NCBI GenBank assembly: GCA_021234155.1
Contig: JAJEKV010000032.1
Location: 16,126,407 to 16,190,406 of the forward strand
Source: Isoetes taiwanensis
Taxonomy: Eukaryota > Streptophyta > Lycopodiopsida > Isoetales > Isoetaceae
Direction of reading: 5' to 3'
DNA length: 64,000 bases
Shown: positions 47,681 through 59,010 of the stretch, in pieces
Layout: each line of letters opens with the position of its first letter
Numbering within the stretch: position 1 is the stretch's first letter
Position numbers and translations under genes: made by a program
The notes under the pieces: model-generated
The model's database searches: none
The model's input: only the letters and a program-made list of their open reading frames with translations
Told to the model about the DNA's origin: nothing

Positions 47681-49207
47681 ATGTCCTATATGGGAAAAGA
47701 GAAACAAGAGGAAGCTGCTTTATCGTTTGGAGAATGAGTATTACCCAGCAAACATATCTTAAAGTCAGGCATCTACCTAGGCTCCACACAAATATCACTA
47801 ATTTCTACGGTTGATTACTGCCAAACATTGAGCAAAAGCCAATTCGTTGTTAAGTAAAGTCTATTCTAGAATCACATCAAGAGAATTGGATGAATGCAAG
47901 CTCATTGGAGATAATGTACAACATTGCCATAGTTGCCACAACCCATGCAGGCACGTTTTCTCATGCAGTGGTTGTTTTCACTTGTGTGTATGTGTTGTGT
48001 GGGTTGAACGATGGAAATATTATTATATTCAAAAATACATAAGAATGGACGCTTCATCTAGTAGTGAAGCATATAGGGGGCCTTGGAACAAAGAGCCTAC
48101 GGCACTGGGCACTAACACCAGTAGAGAGAATTAATCATGGGAATCAATCTATAGATACCAATATGTGCCCCCTCTATCTGGTTCAAAAGAGGAGAACAGT
48201 CAGAAACCCCCGTTCAACTAAGAGCCCATGTGAAATTCTAGGCATAGTGAAATTATCTGCAGCTTTGCAAAGCCTGTGCGGGACACGAAATGCTTCCACA
48301 TCTTTCCATCCCTTTTTCCAACTAGGCACTCTTCGCAACTTCTTTCTCCATTGTTGGGTTGCCTGAAAGGTGTGGTAAAGGAATTCAGATTCCATAAGAT
48401 ATGCCTCTTGGACGCTTGAGATCCTCATTTGGACGAGTTAGATTTGCCCTGGAGCTATGTCCCTCGTCAGAAGATTGAGGTTTCCTCTCCTGGAAATGAT
48501 CAAGAAAGAATTTCTTCTACGGAGGTAATTTTCATTTTCAAGGCATGGACAAAGGTCTCTACCATTATCTTTGCTGCTACTTGTGCTGCCATTCTTATTA
48601 ACCATTGTTGTCTTCAGGGCATAGAAGATGGAAATAAAGGGAACTAACAGTTACTACTGTACAACTACCTTCAATCAATTGCTCAGATTATTTTTACTGA
48701 ACCGTTATTGTTTTGGGGATAAGGAACGTAATTGTGAATAAAATCTGGCTGGAAGGACACATATCCGCTGTCAGCTCTTTATTTTGTAACATGACATAAC
48801 TCAATGCTACCTCAAGTGTCAAATAAAGCTGCTTTGACATTGCAATCTGTCATGTGGAATCTCTTGAATATTCGGTTTATGTACTTTGCTATTTCAAATA
48901 AACTTCTTCTTGTTCTTGTCCAGAAACAGGCCATTATCCTTGATCTGAAATCAACTCAATACCTTCTTTACAGTTTGTACATCAACTGTTATTTGACGGG
49001 AATATCACTGCCCCAGATTTGAGGCCTTGTGCTTTTGACATAATAGTCCATGTTAACATGCTTGTTTAACATAATAGTACATTTATCTCAATGCAATGAC
49101 TGCTTCAGTTAATGAAAGCAAAGAGGCAAGCTGTGGAGCTTCTTTGCAATTCCTTAGTATGGTAGAAATACTAGGATCATTGTTCTTTGCCATAAACTTG
49201 CATTGAC
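47681..49207. other. Spacer without a supported gene
   Basis: Frames at 48064-48366 (+) and 48183-48428 (-) overlap each other and lack recognisable motifs. I cannot tell which, if either, is coding. Confidence 0.3.
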
Positions 49208-49640
49208 TTGCAAATTCTTTCTCTTACAGCATGTTCGAGACTTAAATACAACAGGCCCGCAGATGCTGATGTCTGCATTTGCTTATATACATCTAGAAGG
49301 GTGTCTCAATTGCTGCTGTCATCGTTGTGGGGATGGCTGGAGGAAGCTGAGAATTTGCTTGTTAGTATGATGATACATGAACCTAATGTAAAGCCATGGA
49401 TGGCTTTGCTTGGTGCTTACAGCATGCTTATGGGTATTGAAAAAGGCAAAGGAGTTGCTAAGTATGTCTTTAAGCTGTCTCCAGAAAATCTAGCACCATA
49501 CATGGCGTTGTCAAATATTTATGCAGCTCCTGGTCTCTGGGCTGAAGTAAGAAATATTTAGAAAAATTATGAAACAGAAGCCCTCAAAAAGTTTGAAGAT
49601 AGATCAGCATAAACTTTGACCGTTGTGCATGAATTCTGAC
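49208..49640 (+). pseudogene. PPR protein C-terminal fragment (E/E+ domain)
   Basis: The frame 49208-49561 reads GWLEEAENLLVSM, EPNVKPWMALLGAYSMLMG, GVAKYVFKLSPENLAPYMAL and SNIYAAPGLWAEVRNI. This is the E motif of a PLS-class PPR protein, followed after a stop or frameshift by KIMKQK and TVVHEF, the E+ region. The repeat tract upstream is missing or unrecognisable. It is independent of the 45.6-kb gene, since its E motif differs in sequence. Confidence 0.8.
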
Positions 49641-52600
49641 GTCATCAACTTACAGCAAAAGCTTAAAATGAAGTGCAAATGCTGATCAGCTAAACGTATG
49701 TTTGATGTTTGGGGCAAACCTAGTATAAGTTGTTATGTTCTTAATAAGTTCTTATTATGTTGTACGGTGTCAGTGTAACGTCTTGTTGCTTTCACATCGC
49801 ACATGAAACATCGTAACATGCAACGTGTTTGTAACGTCCTTAATCCATCGGTGCTACGTTGTTATCTCATTGCTCTCACGTTGCACATGAGACGTCATTT
49901 ATATGTGTGGCATGTTTGCAACGTCTAGGAAATATTCGGTGTGATGTGCCTCGCATGTCAATTTTATATTGCAAGCTCGATAGGGGAGGGTGGCCATTGG
50001 CTGTGCCGTTGCCAGTCGCGGCTGCGTAAAATTGCCATTGGCTGATGCAGAAGTTGCCACGTAGATTATCTAGGGTTCCATTACGGCTATGTCTAGGGTT
50101 CCATTCACGGTACGCCGCGAGAACATCGAAGGCTTCCGGCAATACCATGCGTAGGCTACGGTATTGCGCGAGAACATCGAAGGCTTAAACCTGCAATACC
50201 ATCGTGGCGGCGCATGTAAGCAACTATCATAGCGGGCTTTTCTCCATGTGATGCTTTATGCCTATTCAATTCGCGACACTATCAAATTCTCCTTCCCTAT
50301 TTTGCTTCAAAGTCAGTTGGTGGTTTTGCTCCAAGTCGGATTGCATTTCCTTCAACTGGTAGACTCGAATTTCCTTATATTTCATTTTTTTTCTCTTCAT
50401 TATCTACTAATATACTCTGACTTGTATTTAGGCACAATAGATGCTCTGGCTGATTATGATTGAACAAGAAGAGTCAATACATAGAGGCAATGAAGCGGCA
50501 AATGGCTTAGAAATTTAAAGGAGCATTTTAAGATGATGGCAATACGTTTGTCCTTGTTGATGAATGTAAGCAATTTTATGCCTTTGTTGCTAGCTTTTGC
50601 AATGCTAAGTAAGAAGCGGTTGTTTGATACATAAGCGGATGGGAAAAGAAAAAAAAATTGCATTATTAAAACCATCTAAATTTGAAATTTGCACTATCTA
50701 CTTGATTATATGCTCATAATTGCTTGTGGCACATTTTCTAGGTTTGACCACAGATGTTGTAGATCTTATACAAAATTGAGGCCTGAGGAGAGGCTGACAC
50801 TTTTGAAGCTTAAATGTAAGTACTTTAGCGGGGATGTGCATAGCTAAGCCTCATCACATGCCAAAGGTATCTTCTTTGAGTTACTTTTCATAGGCGGTAG
50901 TTGGGAGTTACTTTTTATAAACTTTGTCTCTTAGAGGGCAAATAATTCTCAAATGGTAGTATCACGGGGTTGGAGGGCAGCATTAGCATGGAGTATTACA
51001 TATACAATTTGAAAATTCATAGAAAATGACATTTAGCAAGCGATTAATGAGAGCTTTGGTTCTGAGATCTCCCTAAATTAAGTTTGAAATTCGTTTGTCA
51101 CGAGAATCTGAAAAGGAAAAAAATACTTCTTGTCTTCTTTTCATGGTACTTATCGATAATTTTTATAGAATAGCATGAAGGGACCCTCCTATCCCTATCT
51201 TTGCATGATGCCATGCATGCAATGTCCCGCATCGTCAAGTGAAGTTCATTACATCTATGGTTTTAGCGGGTATGAATGGGGAACTTAAAGAACTCATGCA
51301 TGCCTTTGTATTTTGGATAAATAACCTCTGGTTGTAGAATTCTAGTAAGTATAGATTTGAATATACGATATAGATTGCATATCGAAACTCATTCTTTTCC
51401 ATGAACAATTATCCTCCTCTTGTCTAACATTTATGTTACGGATAATTTAGTTAAAAGGTAAGTGTGCTTATATGGTTGAGTTATTGCAATAAACTATTCT
51501 TCCAACCACATGCGATTATGATAATACATTTTTATGTATGTGCGGATGTATGTCTACCTTGCAAATTAGATCACGGGGTTGGATATTTGTGCATGTTTAT
51601 GTTTTGTAAATGTTCGAGTTTACTATGCTAAAACAATTATGGGAAAAACTTGATAACTTTTGAACATTGTTGTCAAATTCAAGATTCTTTGTTGAAAAAT
51701 ATTATTAAGTTAGTTCAAACAAAAAAATAATAAATGTTTTCCACAAGTTTCTTTATGGCCTATTCTGCGTGACCTTCAATGGGCACCACAGGATCCTAGA
51801 GAGTTTGCCACCTCGATATGATGGTACTTGTACCCCCACCACTTTGACACCTTACAACCGGTGACATTGTTCAATTGGCAAGCAACTAAGTTTTTCGTGT
51901 AGGCATTCTCGGTGGGCATGTTGTCATATAAAAATATAGCCATTGAAATGCTCGAAAATTTGCAATTCTAGTTTTGCGCTTAAATCTCGACCAATGAGCA
52001 TCCCCCTACTATTTCGTTGCATTTTGAACGTCAAGGACATTGTCATAACGTTATTAAGCACATCTATATATACATATTCCTTGGCCCGATTAGTTTCGTC
52101 TCCGTCATTTGGTATATTGCAAACATGTTGTTGAGACATCTTTAAGACTTTTTTTTTTTTTTTTTAACGTCACAAGCACGTTGTTTTGGCGTTCAAATGC
52201 TTTTATTAACTTTTCTATATTACTTAATGATTTCCACGTTATTTTGTCTTACACTTAAAAGCCAACATGTTTTGGTCATAAAGTAACTATACAACTAGTA
52301 GTGTAAATAAGTTCATTCTTTGCGACCTATCGTGACATTTAACAACCCATATATGAGCTCAACAACGAGGGATTTGAACCTCGATATTTCCATTTAGATC
52401 TTTGGAACTTTAACTTTCCAAAAGATCCATCTATGATGAGAATTGGACAATAGAAATGATGGGCAAAAGAACTAGCAACCAAAATGCCCGACAAAAAGTT
52501 CGACAAAGGAACCAAGCTCCTAAATCACGAGCACCGGTTGCTACTTCAAAATTTAGGATTCTAGTTAATATTATGATTTTCAACATCCGTTATCTTTCTA

Positions 52601-53280
52601 AAGACCCATTGCCTCATGGCGGTCCATAATTCTTATAAAAGAAAAAATAGGTGATGACTTAGTTGTTGTAAACGACATTTTGAAACCAAAACTTGATCAT
52701 CGGCCTATCCATGGCTTATGAGAGAGAGTCTAAAAAGCCATCCCATGTAATGGGTTGTTGCCCATGTAGAAACAAGAATTAATTAATTAGAAATTTGAAT
52801 TCTCGTTTAGCATGAAATAGGTTCTTGGTTCTCTATAAAACAAGTAAGTGGTTTGCAAGCCCGAGTAAAAGTTGCCGTTTTTTATGATTTTCTGCCACAA
52901 CCAGTGATGTATCCGAATTCGACATTTATAAGGCTATCCCAAGCTCCTTTCGGAGTAAGAGGCTGTCCCACAGAAAAGAGTAAAAATACTTTCGGCGGGA
53001 TGTGACGACGAAGATTTGAAGCTGCTTAGCTAACCCATGGAAATAAGATCACAAGTCCGTACAGGTGTACATATGGATGAAAGGAAAACAAAGTAATAGC
53101 GAAGATCGCGGCGGCGAACATTTTGAGCTGTTTAGCTACCCCTTTTGATTCGAATTCTTAAGCTAGAGGAAGTCTGCAGAAGGCAAACAACCTAAGAAAG
53201 TGCTAGCAATGATCACGTCAACGAAAGTTTAGACAAGAAATAAAACTCAAAATAATAAAAAACACAAAATTGTGCAATTC
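49641..53280. other. Gene-poor stretch with small duplications
   Basis: A diverged tandem pair with TTGCTYTCACRTYGCACATGARAC lies at about 49787-49925, and GCGAGAACATCGAAGGCTT occurs at about 50115 and 50167. A 17-base T run is at 52149-52165. On the minus strand near 52364 GAGGTTCAAATCCCTC contains a perfect B box, but no tRNA fold could be built. No gene is supported. Confidence 0.35.
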
Positions 53281-53289
53281 TTCAAACCC

Positions 53290-53871
53290 CTATAGATTAT
53301 ATTCCTTAGAAATAGCGATTAATGCGATTGTTTGCGGAGGTGCGAAATTTACTCCATCGGGTTTTGATCTTTGATTCGGTACAACACCTAACTCCCCAGA
53401 TATCCTAGCAACATGTTCCTGGCCCCTTTTTATAACCTCGGCTGTGTCCATCTCTGTATAGCATGTTACATCCGGGATGTCTACAGACATGGCATGTGCA
53501 AGGACTTGGAGATGTGGATCCGGTTCTTCCGTCTCAGTATCCATTGCGCTGCCTTCCACCGATGCGCCATTTTGGACACCACAGTCGATTTCGGGTGTAT
53601 GGAAGAGCTTCTTTTTCTTGGTTACAACCTGGTGCTCTTGTGTACCACTTGGCTCACCCTCCTGATGCGCAGGTTCCTCGTTGATTCCTATGTATTCGAA
53701 ATTTGACCCGCCTGTCAGGAAAGGCATGTAGGCATCAAATTTTTTGTTTAAAGCCCTCAATTTTTGAAACATAGGCTCTAGCAGCGCATTAATACCTTTC
53801 TCTGTAGACTCTAAAAGTCTTTTCGTCTGCTGCATCCTCTCCTCGTAGCTCTTCTCATCCATTTGATCCAA
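53290..53871 (-). CDS. Uncharacterised 193-aa open frame
   Basis: An unbroken minus frame from ATG at 53871 to the stop at 53290-53292. It opens with MDQMDEKSYEERMQQTKRLL, likely coiled coil, passes an acidic and low-complexity middle (GEPSGTQEHQVVTKKKKL, TETEEPDP) and ends APPQTIALIAISKEYNL. The frame continues upstream without a break to PDKININITQKTDISKLDEI, so 53871 may not be the true start. No domain is recognised. It appears to be the C-terminal part of the longer minus-strand coding tract that extends to 57.1 kb. It is the longest open frame in the right half of that tract. Confidence 0.5.
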   Translation of the reverse strand: MDQMDEKSYEERMQQTKRLLESTEKGINALLEPMFQKLRALNKKFDAYMPFLTGGSNFEYIGINEEPAHQEGEPSGTQEHQVVTKKKKLFHTPEIDCGVQNGASVEGSAMDTETEEPDPHLQVLAHAMSVDIPDVTCYTEMDTAEVIKRGQEHVARISGELGVVPNQRSKPDGVNFAPPQTIALIAISKEYNL

Positions 53872-56800
53872 GATTTCATCAAGCTTAGATATATCTGTTT
53901 TCTGGGTAATATTTATATTGATCTTGTCGGGTTCATTTGTAATTAATGCGCTTTCTCCTCATCATCTGTCTCCCCGATTACCACAGCAAACCATTTTTCA
54001 AGCTTATCCAAGAAAGCCCTAAGAAATCGGCATACTTTTACTTGGCTTTTCGAATGCAATACTTTTCTTTCCTTGCATTAAAGGCGACCGCGGGAGGCGA
54101 TTACCGGTGAGAAGAAGTCAAGGACACAACCATCCTTGGGCACCGGTGGTCAACAATGTAGTAAGCATATGATGTCTTCAAGCGGCACTTTAGCACATAA
54201 TCACCTTCCATTCAAGCAAACTTGTATCTTGGTTTTACAGTGAAGTAAGTCACGCCATTTTTTCTCATTTTCTCATCAGCTTCTTCATTATCGGTGGCGG
54301 GCATTGGTGGCAAGGGGGTGTTCTTTGGTCTTGAGCTCACCGATTATCAAAGCGAAGCTCCGGCTCGGGCAATATCGGCGTTACCACGGGTAAACTACGT
54401 TAATGCACATATGGGTGATGTAATCGATACTCCTTTACCCTTTTCTTGTTCACCCATCCCACCTTTCGTCATAAATTACTTTCTGAGAAATATGGGAGCC
54501 GCCTTGAATCTGCTTTTTGGGTACAAGCAATCGGCAAGTTCACCGGACCGCCGCATCGGAATAACCGGTGATAAATATTAGCGGTTGTCATCTTTGGATA
54601 TTCTTGTAAAAAGCTCCATGTACTTTTTCTTGCGGGACCATAATGTAGAGAACCCCACGATGTCAATGAACACCGGTGTTGCATTCTCGGATCTTTGGAG
54701 TGGGCGTAGGAATCCCTTCCCTTGTCCTTTGCATGAACAACATTTTTTTACGCTTGATTTTGATGGCCTCTTGGGGCTTCAAAATCGATCGATCGATTCT
54801 AAAAATGCCACGGGCAAATTACCCGCGACATGATCTTTGTTGTAATTGGACTTCCGCGTATTACGTATCCGAATCGAAATATCAAAGAATCCGTTGTTCG
54901 ATGAAATAAGAAAACTTCGGACAACGGTTCTTGAAGAAGAGTATTCTTTAAAGCAAAGCTGGAAGCATAGGACACAATCTCTCTGCGCATGAAGGTCAAG
55001 CTTCTAATGTTAAGGCCTATTTGCTTGCAATCATACGGCGTGATATCCGCATGCACCTTAAGGTATGTCTTTCCTTCAAAATCTCATCAAGCGGTGAAAA
55101 CCTACGCATTAGACATGCCTCTAAGGTATCTTAGCCAAGTTTTGTTGAAGAAGTCCTTCGTTGGCTTGTCGGGTAGATCCCCATGTTCATCCGCGAGTTT
55201 TTCGCTCACCCATTTGTTGGCCACTTCCATTATTTTTTTTGAAGACCACGCTCCTCCATAAAAATGAAGCGCTTTTCATCTTTTAGCTCCTTCACCTTCA
55301 ATGTTGTAGTAGCTATCTAGTTGGAAGTCCTGAAAAATAAATGGTCCCGAAATCGCGGCCCGCGATGTTGGTGAGCTAAAAATACAAAATACCTTCCATG
55401 CCGATGTTGTAGCGATACCAATGGGCCCTTGGAGGAGGACATCCATATGCCTTGTGTTGATCGTGGTAGTTGTTGCGGCTTCTCTATCGAAGGCTCTCGT
55501 ATCACGGTGTTTGCAATGACTTCATTGCACTGAATGCTCAATTCAATATATTCTCTATCTGACAAATTTCCATTCAGCACTCTGGTCCTTCTCCTGGCGT
55601 AGGCTTTAGCAAACTCAAGCCCATTGTTCCGGTTCTCGAACAACACCGCCAAAGCAATTGAGCCGCACATATACTATGGTTACCATAAATTATCAAAAAT
55701 TTTTGCCCTTGGATGCTCGGATGATCTTTTTCACGAAATAATGCGCACCGATTAGTTAAGAAACCACAAAACAAATATGATGGATAATAACAATCACCTA
55801 GTAATTGGATCAAAGGGGACAACGTCAGCCGGTGTGAGGACCTCTGTAGGATACGTCTTGAAGCTCTTCACAAGTGTTTGCACATGGTGGTTTCGCGCAT
55901 TCGATGGGTAAGATTAGCGGGGAGCTGGCTCGCAATAAAAAAATAGATACCTTCATAAACCAGTTCACACCAAGTGGATAAAACCGCTTAAACTGTTCAA
56001 GCTTCTGTGCAGTTTGCTCAGCCAACTTACGTTCTTCCTCGGGATTGAACTTAAGCTCAGCTGGCAATTCAGGTATAACGGGCCATGCTAAAGGCTTTGA
56101 AGAAGATAAACACAGCCAATGAAGGGGCGTCGCGAGATGGCCGAAGGCTCTCCACTATCGATGTTGTCAACTTGCGCAGGTTGATCGTGAACTTTGATAT
56201 CTTGTTGGGGACCAACATCTCCTTCGTTGTAACAGGTGGAGCACAAATAGCCAGAGGCTGTGTAGGATCAATAATGGCTGAAGGAAGGGCCATGGTAGCG
56301 GGCTCTGAGAGCGGGGCTCTACGTGCAGGAAGAGTCCTGCTTTATGGGTGTAGGCCTTACATTCTTCTTCTTGGCTTTGAACTCTTAGCGGTTTGTGTCC
56401 ATGGCCGGGGCATTTTCTCATCAGCAGCTTTCAATGCAATGCTTTCGGTGGTTTCTTGTGCGCTAGCAAACCTTTCACGCATCTTAGAAACCGGGCGGTA
56501 TATCCTGTTTCCCTTTATTCCGGATAGAGGCGATTCATATGATTGCAGCTCCCAGCCACATCCTTTTGCACTAGTGGGAACATTTTTTCCTAATGCCGGT
56601 TTGTTCAACTTGCTAGCTGTCATCAGTGAGGGGTCGTAGTTCGTTCACTTGAGCGTACTCAAAGAAGCTACAATTCTTTGTGTATCCTCCCACAATGCCC
56701 TCCCACATAGCAATCACTATCCCTATCTGTTGTATGTCCTCAACTTTCTTGCCAGTCCGGAGGAACAAGCACAAGTCTTTTCTGCGGTCACCTTTAGTTT

Positions 56801-57070
56801 GAGGAATTGCTTGTGCAATTTCAATGCACCATTTCCTTTCATTTGAACGTGTGATGATCTTGGTGGGCTCAACATCAGGACCCGCGAAACAAATCAAAGC
56901 TGCAAACAAAAGAATTGTTGTGTTAAAAGGCGATGCTCTGAAAACTAAACCACAAAGCACTCCGCAAGATCGCGGCGCGATCTGCTGTGAAGCACTCCAC
57001 AAGATCGCGGCCCAGCGATCTGCTGGGCTACTCGGAAGATCGCGAGGTAGCGATCTGCGAAACACTCCAC
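53872..57070 (-). pseudogene. Long coding-like tract of unknown family, frame-broken
   Basis: Read downward on the minus strand, successive frames give protein-like text: GPDVEPTKIITRSNERKWCI, GKKVEDIQQIGIVIAMWEGI, YESPLSGIKGNRIYRPVSKM, PAELKFNPEEERKLAEQTAQ and KLEQFKRFYPLGVNWFMK, MCGSIALAVLFENRNNGLEF, YIELSIQCNEVIANTVI, KIMEVANKWVSEKLADEHGD, DFFNKTWLRYLRGMSNA, ADITPYDCKQIGLNIRSLTF, MRKNGVTYFTVKPRYKF, then the 193-aa frame. The text is continuous for about 3.2 kb with roughly a dozen frame shifts. I cannot name the family. The uninterrupted layout without obvious introns suggests a mobile-element gene or a large single-exon protein. Confidence 0.45.
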
Positions 57071-57093
57071 AAGATGGCCGCGATCTGGCGAAG
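56957..57093. repeat. Four-copy minisatellite around GATCGCGG
   Basis: Units of 33-38 bp built on CACTCCACAAGATCGCGG then CGATCTGC start near 56957, 56990, 57028 and 57061, with internal variation. GATCGCGG/GCGATC is nearly self-complementary, so each unit can form a small hairpin. It lies at the 5' edge of the minus-strand coding-like tract. Confidence 0.8.
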
Positions 57094-58122
57094 TTCTAAC
57101 AAGGATTCTCTGAGAACAAAGTTAAAATGAAAACATGAAGTGTAAAATAAAACAAGCATTCTTGAAAAAAAAGCGGCGCTTGATCTTCATGGTGAGGGGC
57201 CGAAATCTTACCTTCTCGACGGCTTTAGGTGCCATGGATCGTGAACCGCAGGAAAAGTGAAAAAAGTGGCTTTCCTCGATCGGCGTCGAAGGCACAATTG
57301 GTGAAAGCGGAATTCTCCGATAAAATTTGCTCCCCTTAAAAAATTTATTAGTTACGAGAATAAATAGTACTCCGGGAACACCGAACTTAATGCCACATGT
57401 GTGTGAATTACGGCCCCGCGCCATAATTATGCGCCATTATTGCAGCCCGGCATCATTAATTATACACCATTAATGCGGTCACCATCATTTATGGAGGTGT
57501 AACAAATTTGCTCTAATGAAGACATGTTAGGACAAAGGGGTACCTCGGACTTGGGCGTCCGGTTCAAAATCTGTACCTTGAGGGAGACATGCAACCACAT
57601 CACATGCGAAATCACCGCTTAATAATGGCGCCCGCGGAATAAAGCAATCTTTTACGGCATATGCGTGGGAGGAGTTCTGGGATGGAAAAGGACGACTACG
57701 TTTCAAATTAATAAGCGAATTTCGGCTTCGCTCGTTGGCGGGGATTCAATTTTGAATTCAAGCGGTTGTCCCTGAAGGCTTCGATCGTTCACGGCGTCCT
57801 AAGGCGTCTTGAAGGTCCCGATCTGTTCTTGAAGGTCCCGATCTGTTCTTGAAGGCGCTCGAGTCTCCACAGTTTGCCGGGGTTCACAATCCTAGGGTCT
57901 TCAGCATATCTTTGCCGACATCACTCAATTCGGGGAGGTGAGTCTTTGTTTTGTTGTTTATGTATGATAGATAAGAGTAATATGTGATTTCAAAGTGCTA
58001 GCTGAGAGGATTTTGTAATTCACATGTGCTAGATAAGAGTATTTTGTATTTTTGGAACTTCGAAGGGGTTTTCTAGAATTCTAGCCTCAAATTATTTATG
58101 ATTGCGTCTCTCGACAACCACA

Positions 58123-58125
<3 letters not shown>
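57094..58125. other. Spacer without a supported gene
   Basis: GAAGGTCCCGATCTGTTCTT is repeated in tandem at about 57813-57852, and GCTAGMTRAGAGKATTTTGTA occurs twice near 58000-58050. A 100-codon minus frame at 57122-57424 has no motif and may be the 5' edge of the preceding tract. Confidence 0.35.
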
Positions 58126-58160
<35 letters not shown>

Positions 58161-59010
58161 AAGGAACGGTAGATTTTGTATTCATTCATATGATATAAAG
58201 TTACAACACATACATGATTCCATAAGAATCATATTGGAAGAATTCCAGCACATAAAAACCACGAATATCACGGGGGAAACCCGGAAGATCGAGGGAAAAA
58301 TAAAGAAACTCTTGACATAAAGTAGAATGAATGGACAAGTTAAGTACTAGCAATGGATTCATTCAACATCTTCTTGGCTTCAACATACTATAGTGGAAAA
58401 CCATCATCTTCTTACGCTAAAACCAATTACTATAGGAACCTCTCCATGGTTTCCAACACACGATCCATTTGTTAGCCCAAGCTGTAGCGACTTACATTTA
58501 CCCTTAATGGCCACATATAGATTAAGCCCTAGAAAGATTTTCAGCATCCTTTGCAAAGCTGGAGGAGTAAAACATGAACCAAAATCTGGAGGAAAGCGAG
58601 AAAAAGGACATGTAGACAAATAATTATCCAACTCTTATGCACGAAGGCGAACATTCCCATTATAAAGGCGATTACAATCTCCTAGCTTCGCCATAAATCT
58701 GAATCAATGAATACCAACTAGACCATAGCCCGACCCTAAAAATATGATCCAGAAAAATGGTGCATTGTTGGAGATGCCTCTAGATCATCATGTTCACTTA
58801 CAAGTAAAATTAGGTAACTATCCATCCACAAACCCTCCATCGAGAAAATGAAATCCAAGGTCTCCATACTTGAATTTCAAGACTTGGGATCTAGTAAAGC
58901 GATCCGACTTTGCTAGGATACATAAAAATCTCCACATATACATAGAATATATGGATGGAAGCAACAATAAAATTAGAATAGGCTGCCACACTATTCTTAA
59001 AGCTGCCACA
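58126..59010 (-). mobile_element. LINE 3' end with a 34-base poly-T
   Basis: A 34-base T run (58126-58159) is directly followed by GAAGGAACGGTAGATTTTGT, which matches the start of the LINE at 28.9 kb (GAAGGACGTCAGACTTTATT). The minus strand therefore carries a poly-A-tailed LINE of the same family. Further in, MAKLGDCNRLYNGNVRLRA and SWSS-free frames such as GLTNGSCVGNHGEVPIVIG read like the C-terminal region of LINE ORF2, but no zf-RVT or reverse transcriptase motif is clear. The right boundary is a guess. Confidence 0.6.

Noticed and set aside
48064-48430. Overlapping frames of 81-100 codons on both strands
   Set aside because: Neither has a recognisable domain and they cannot both be coding.
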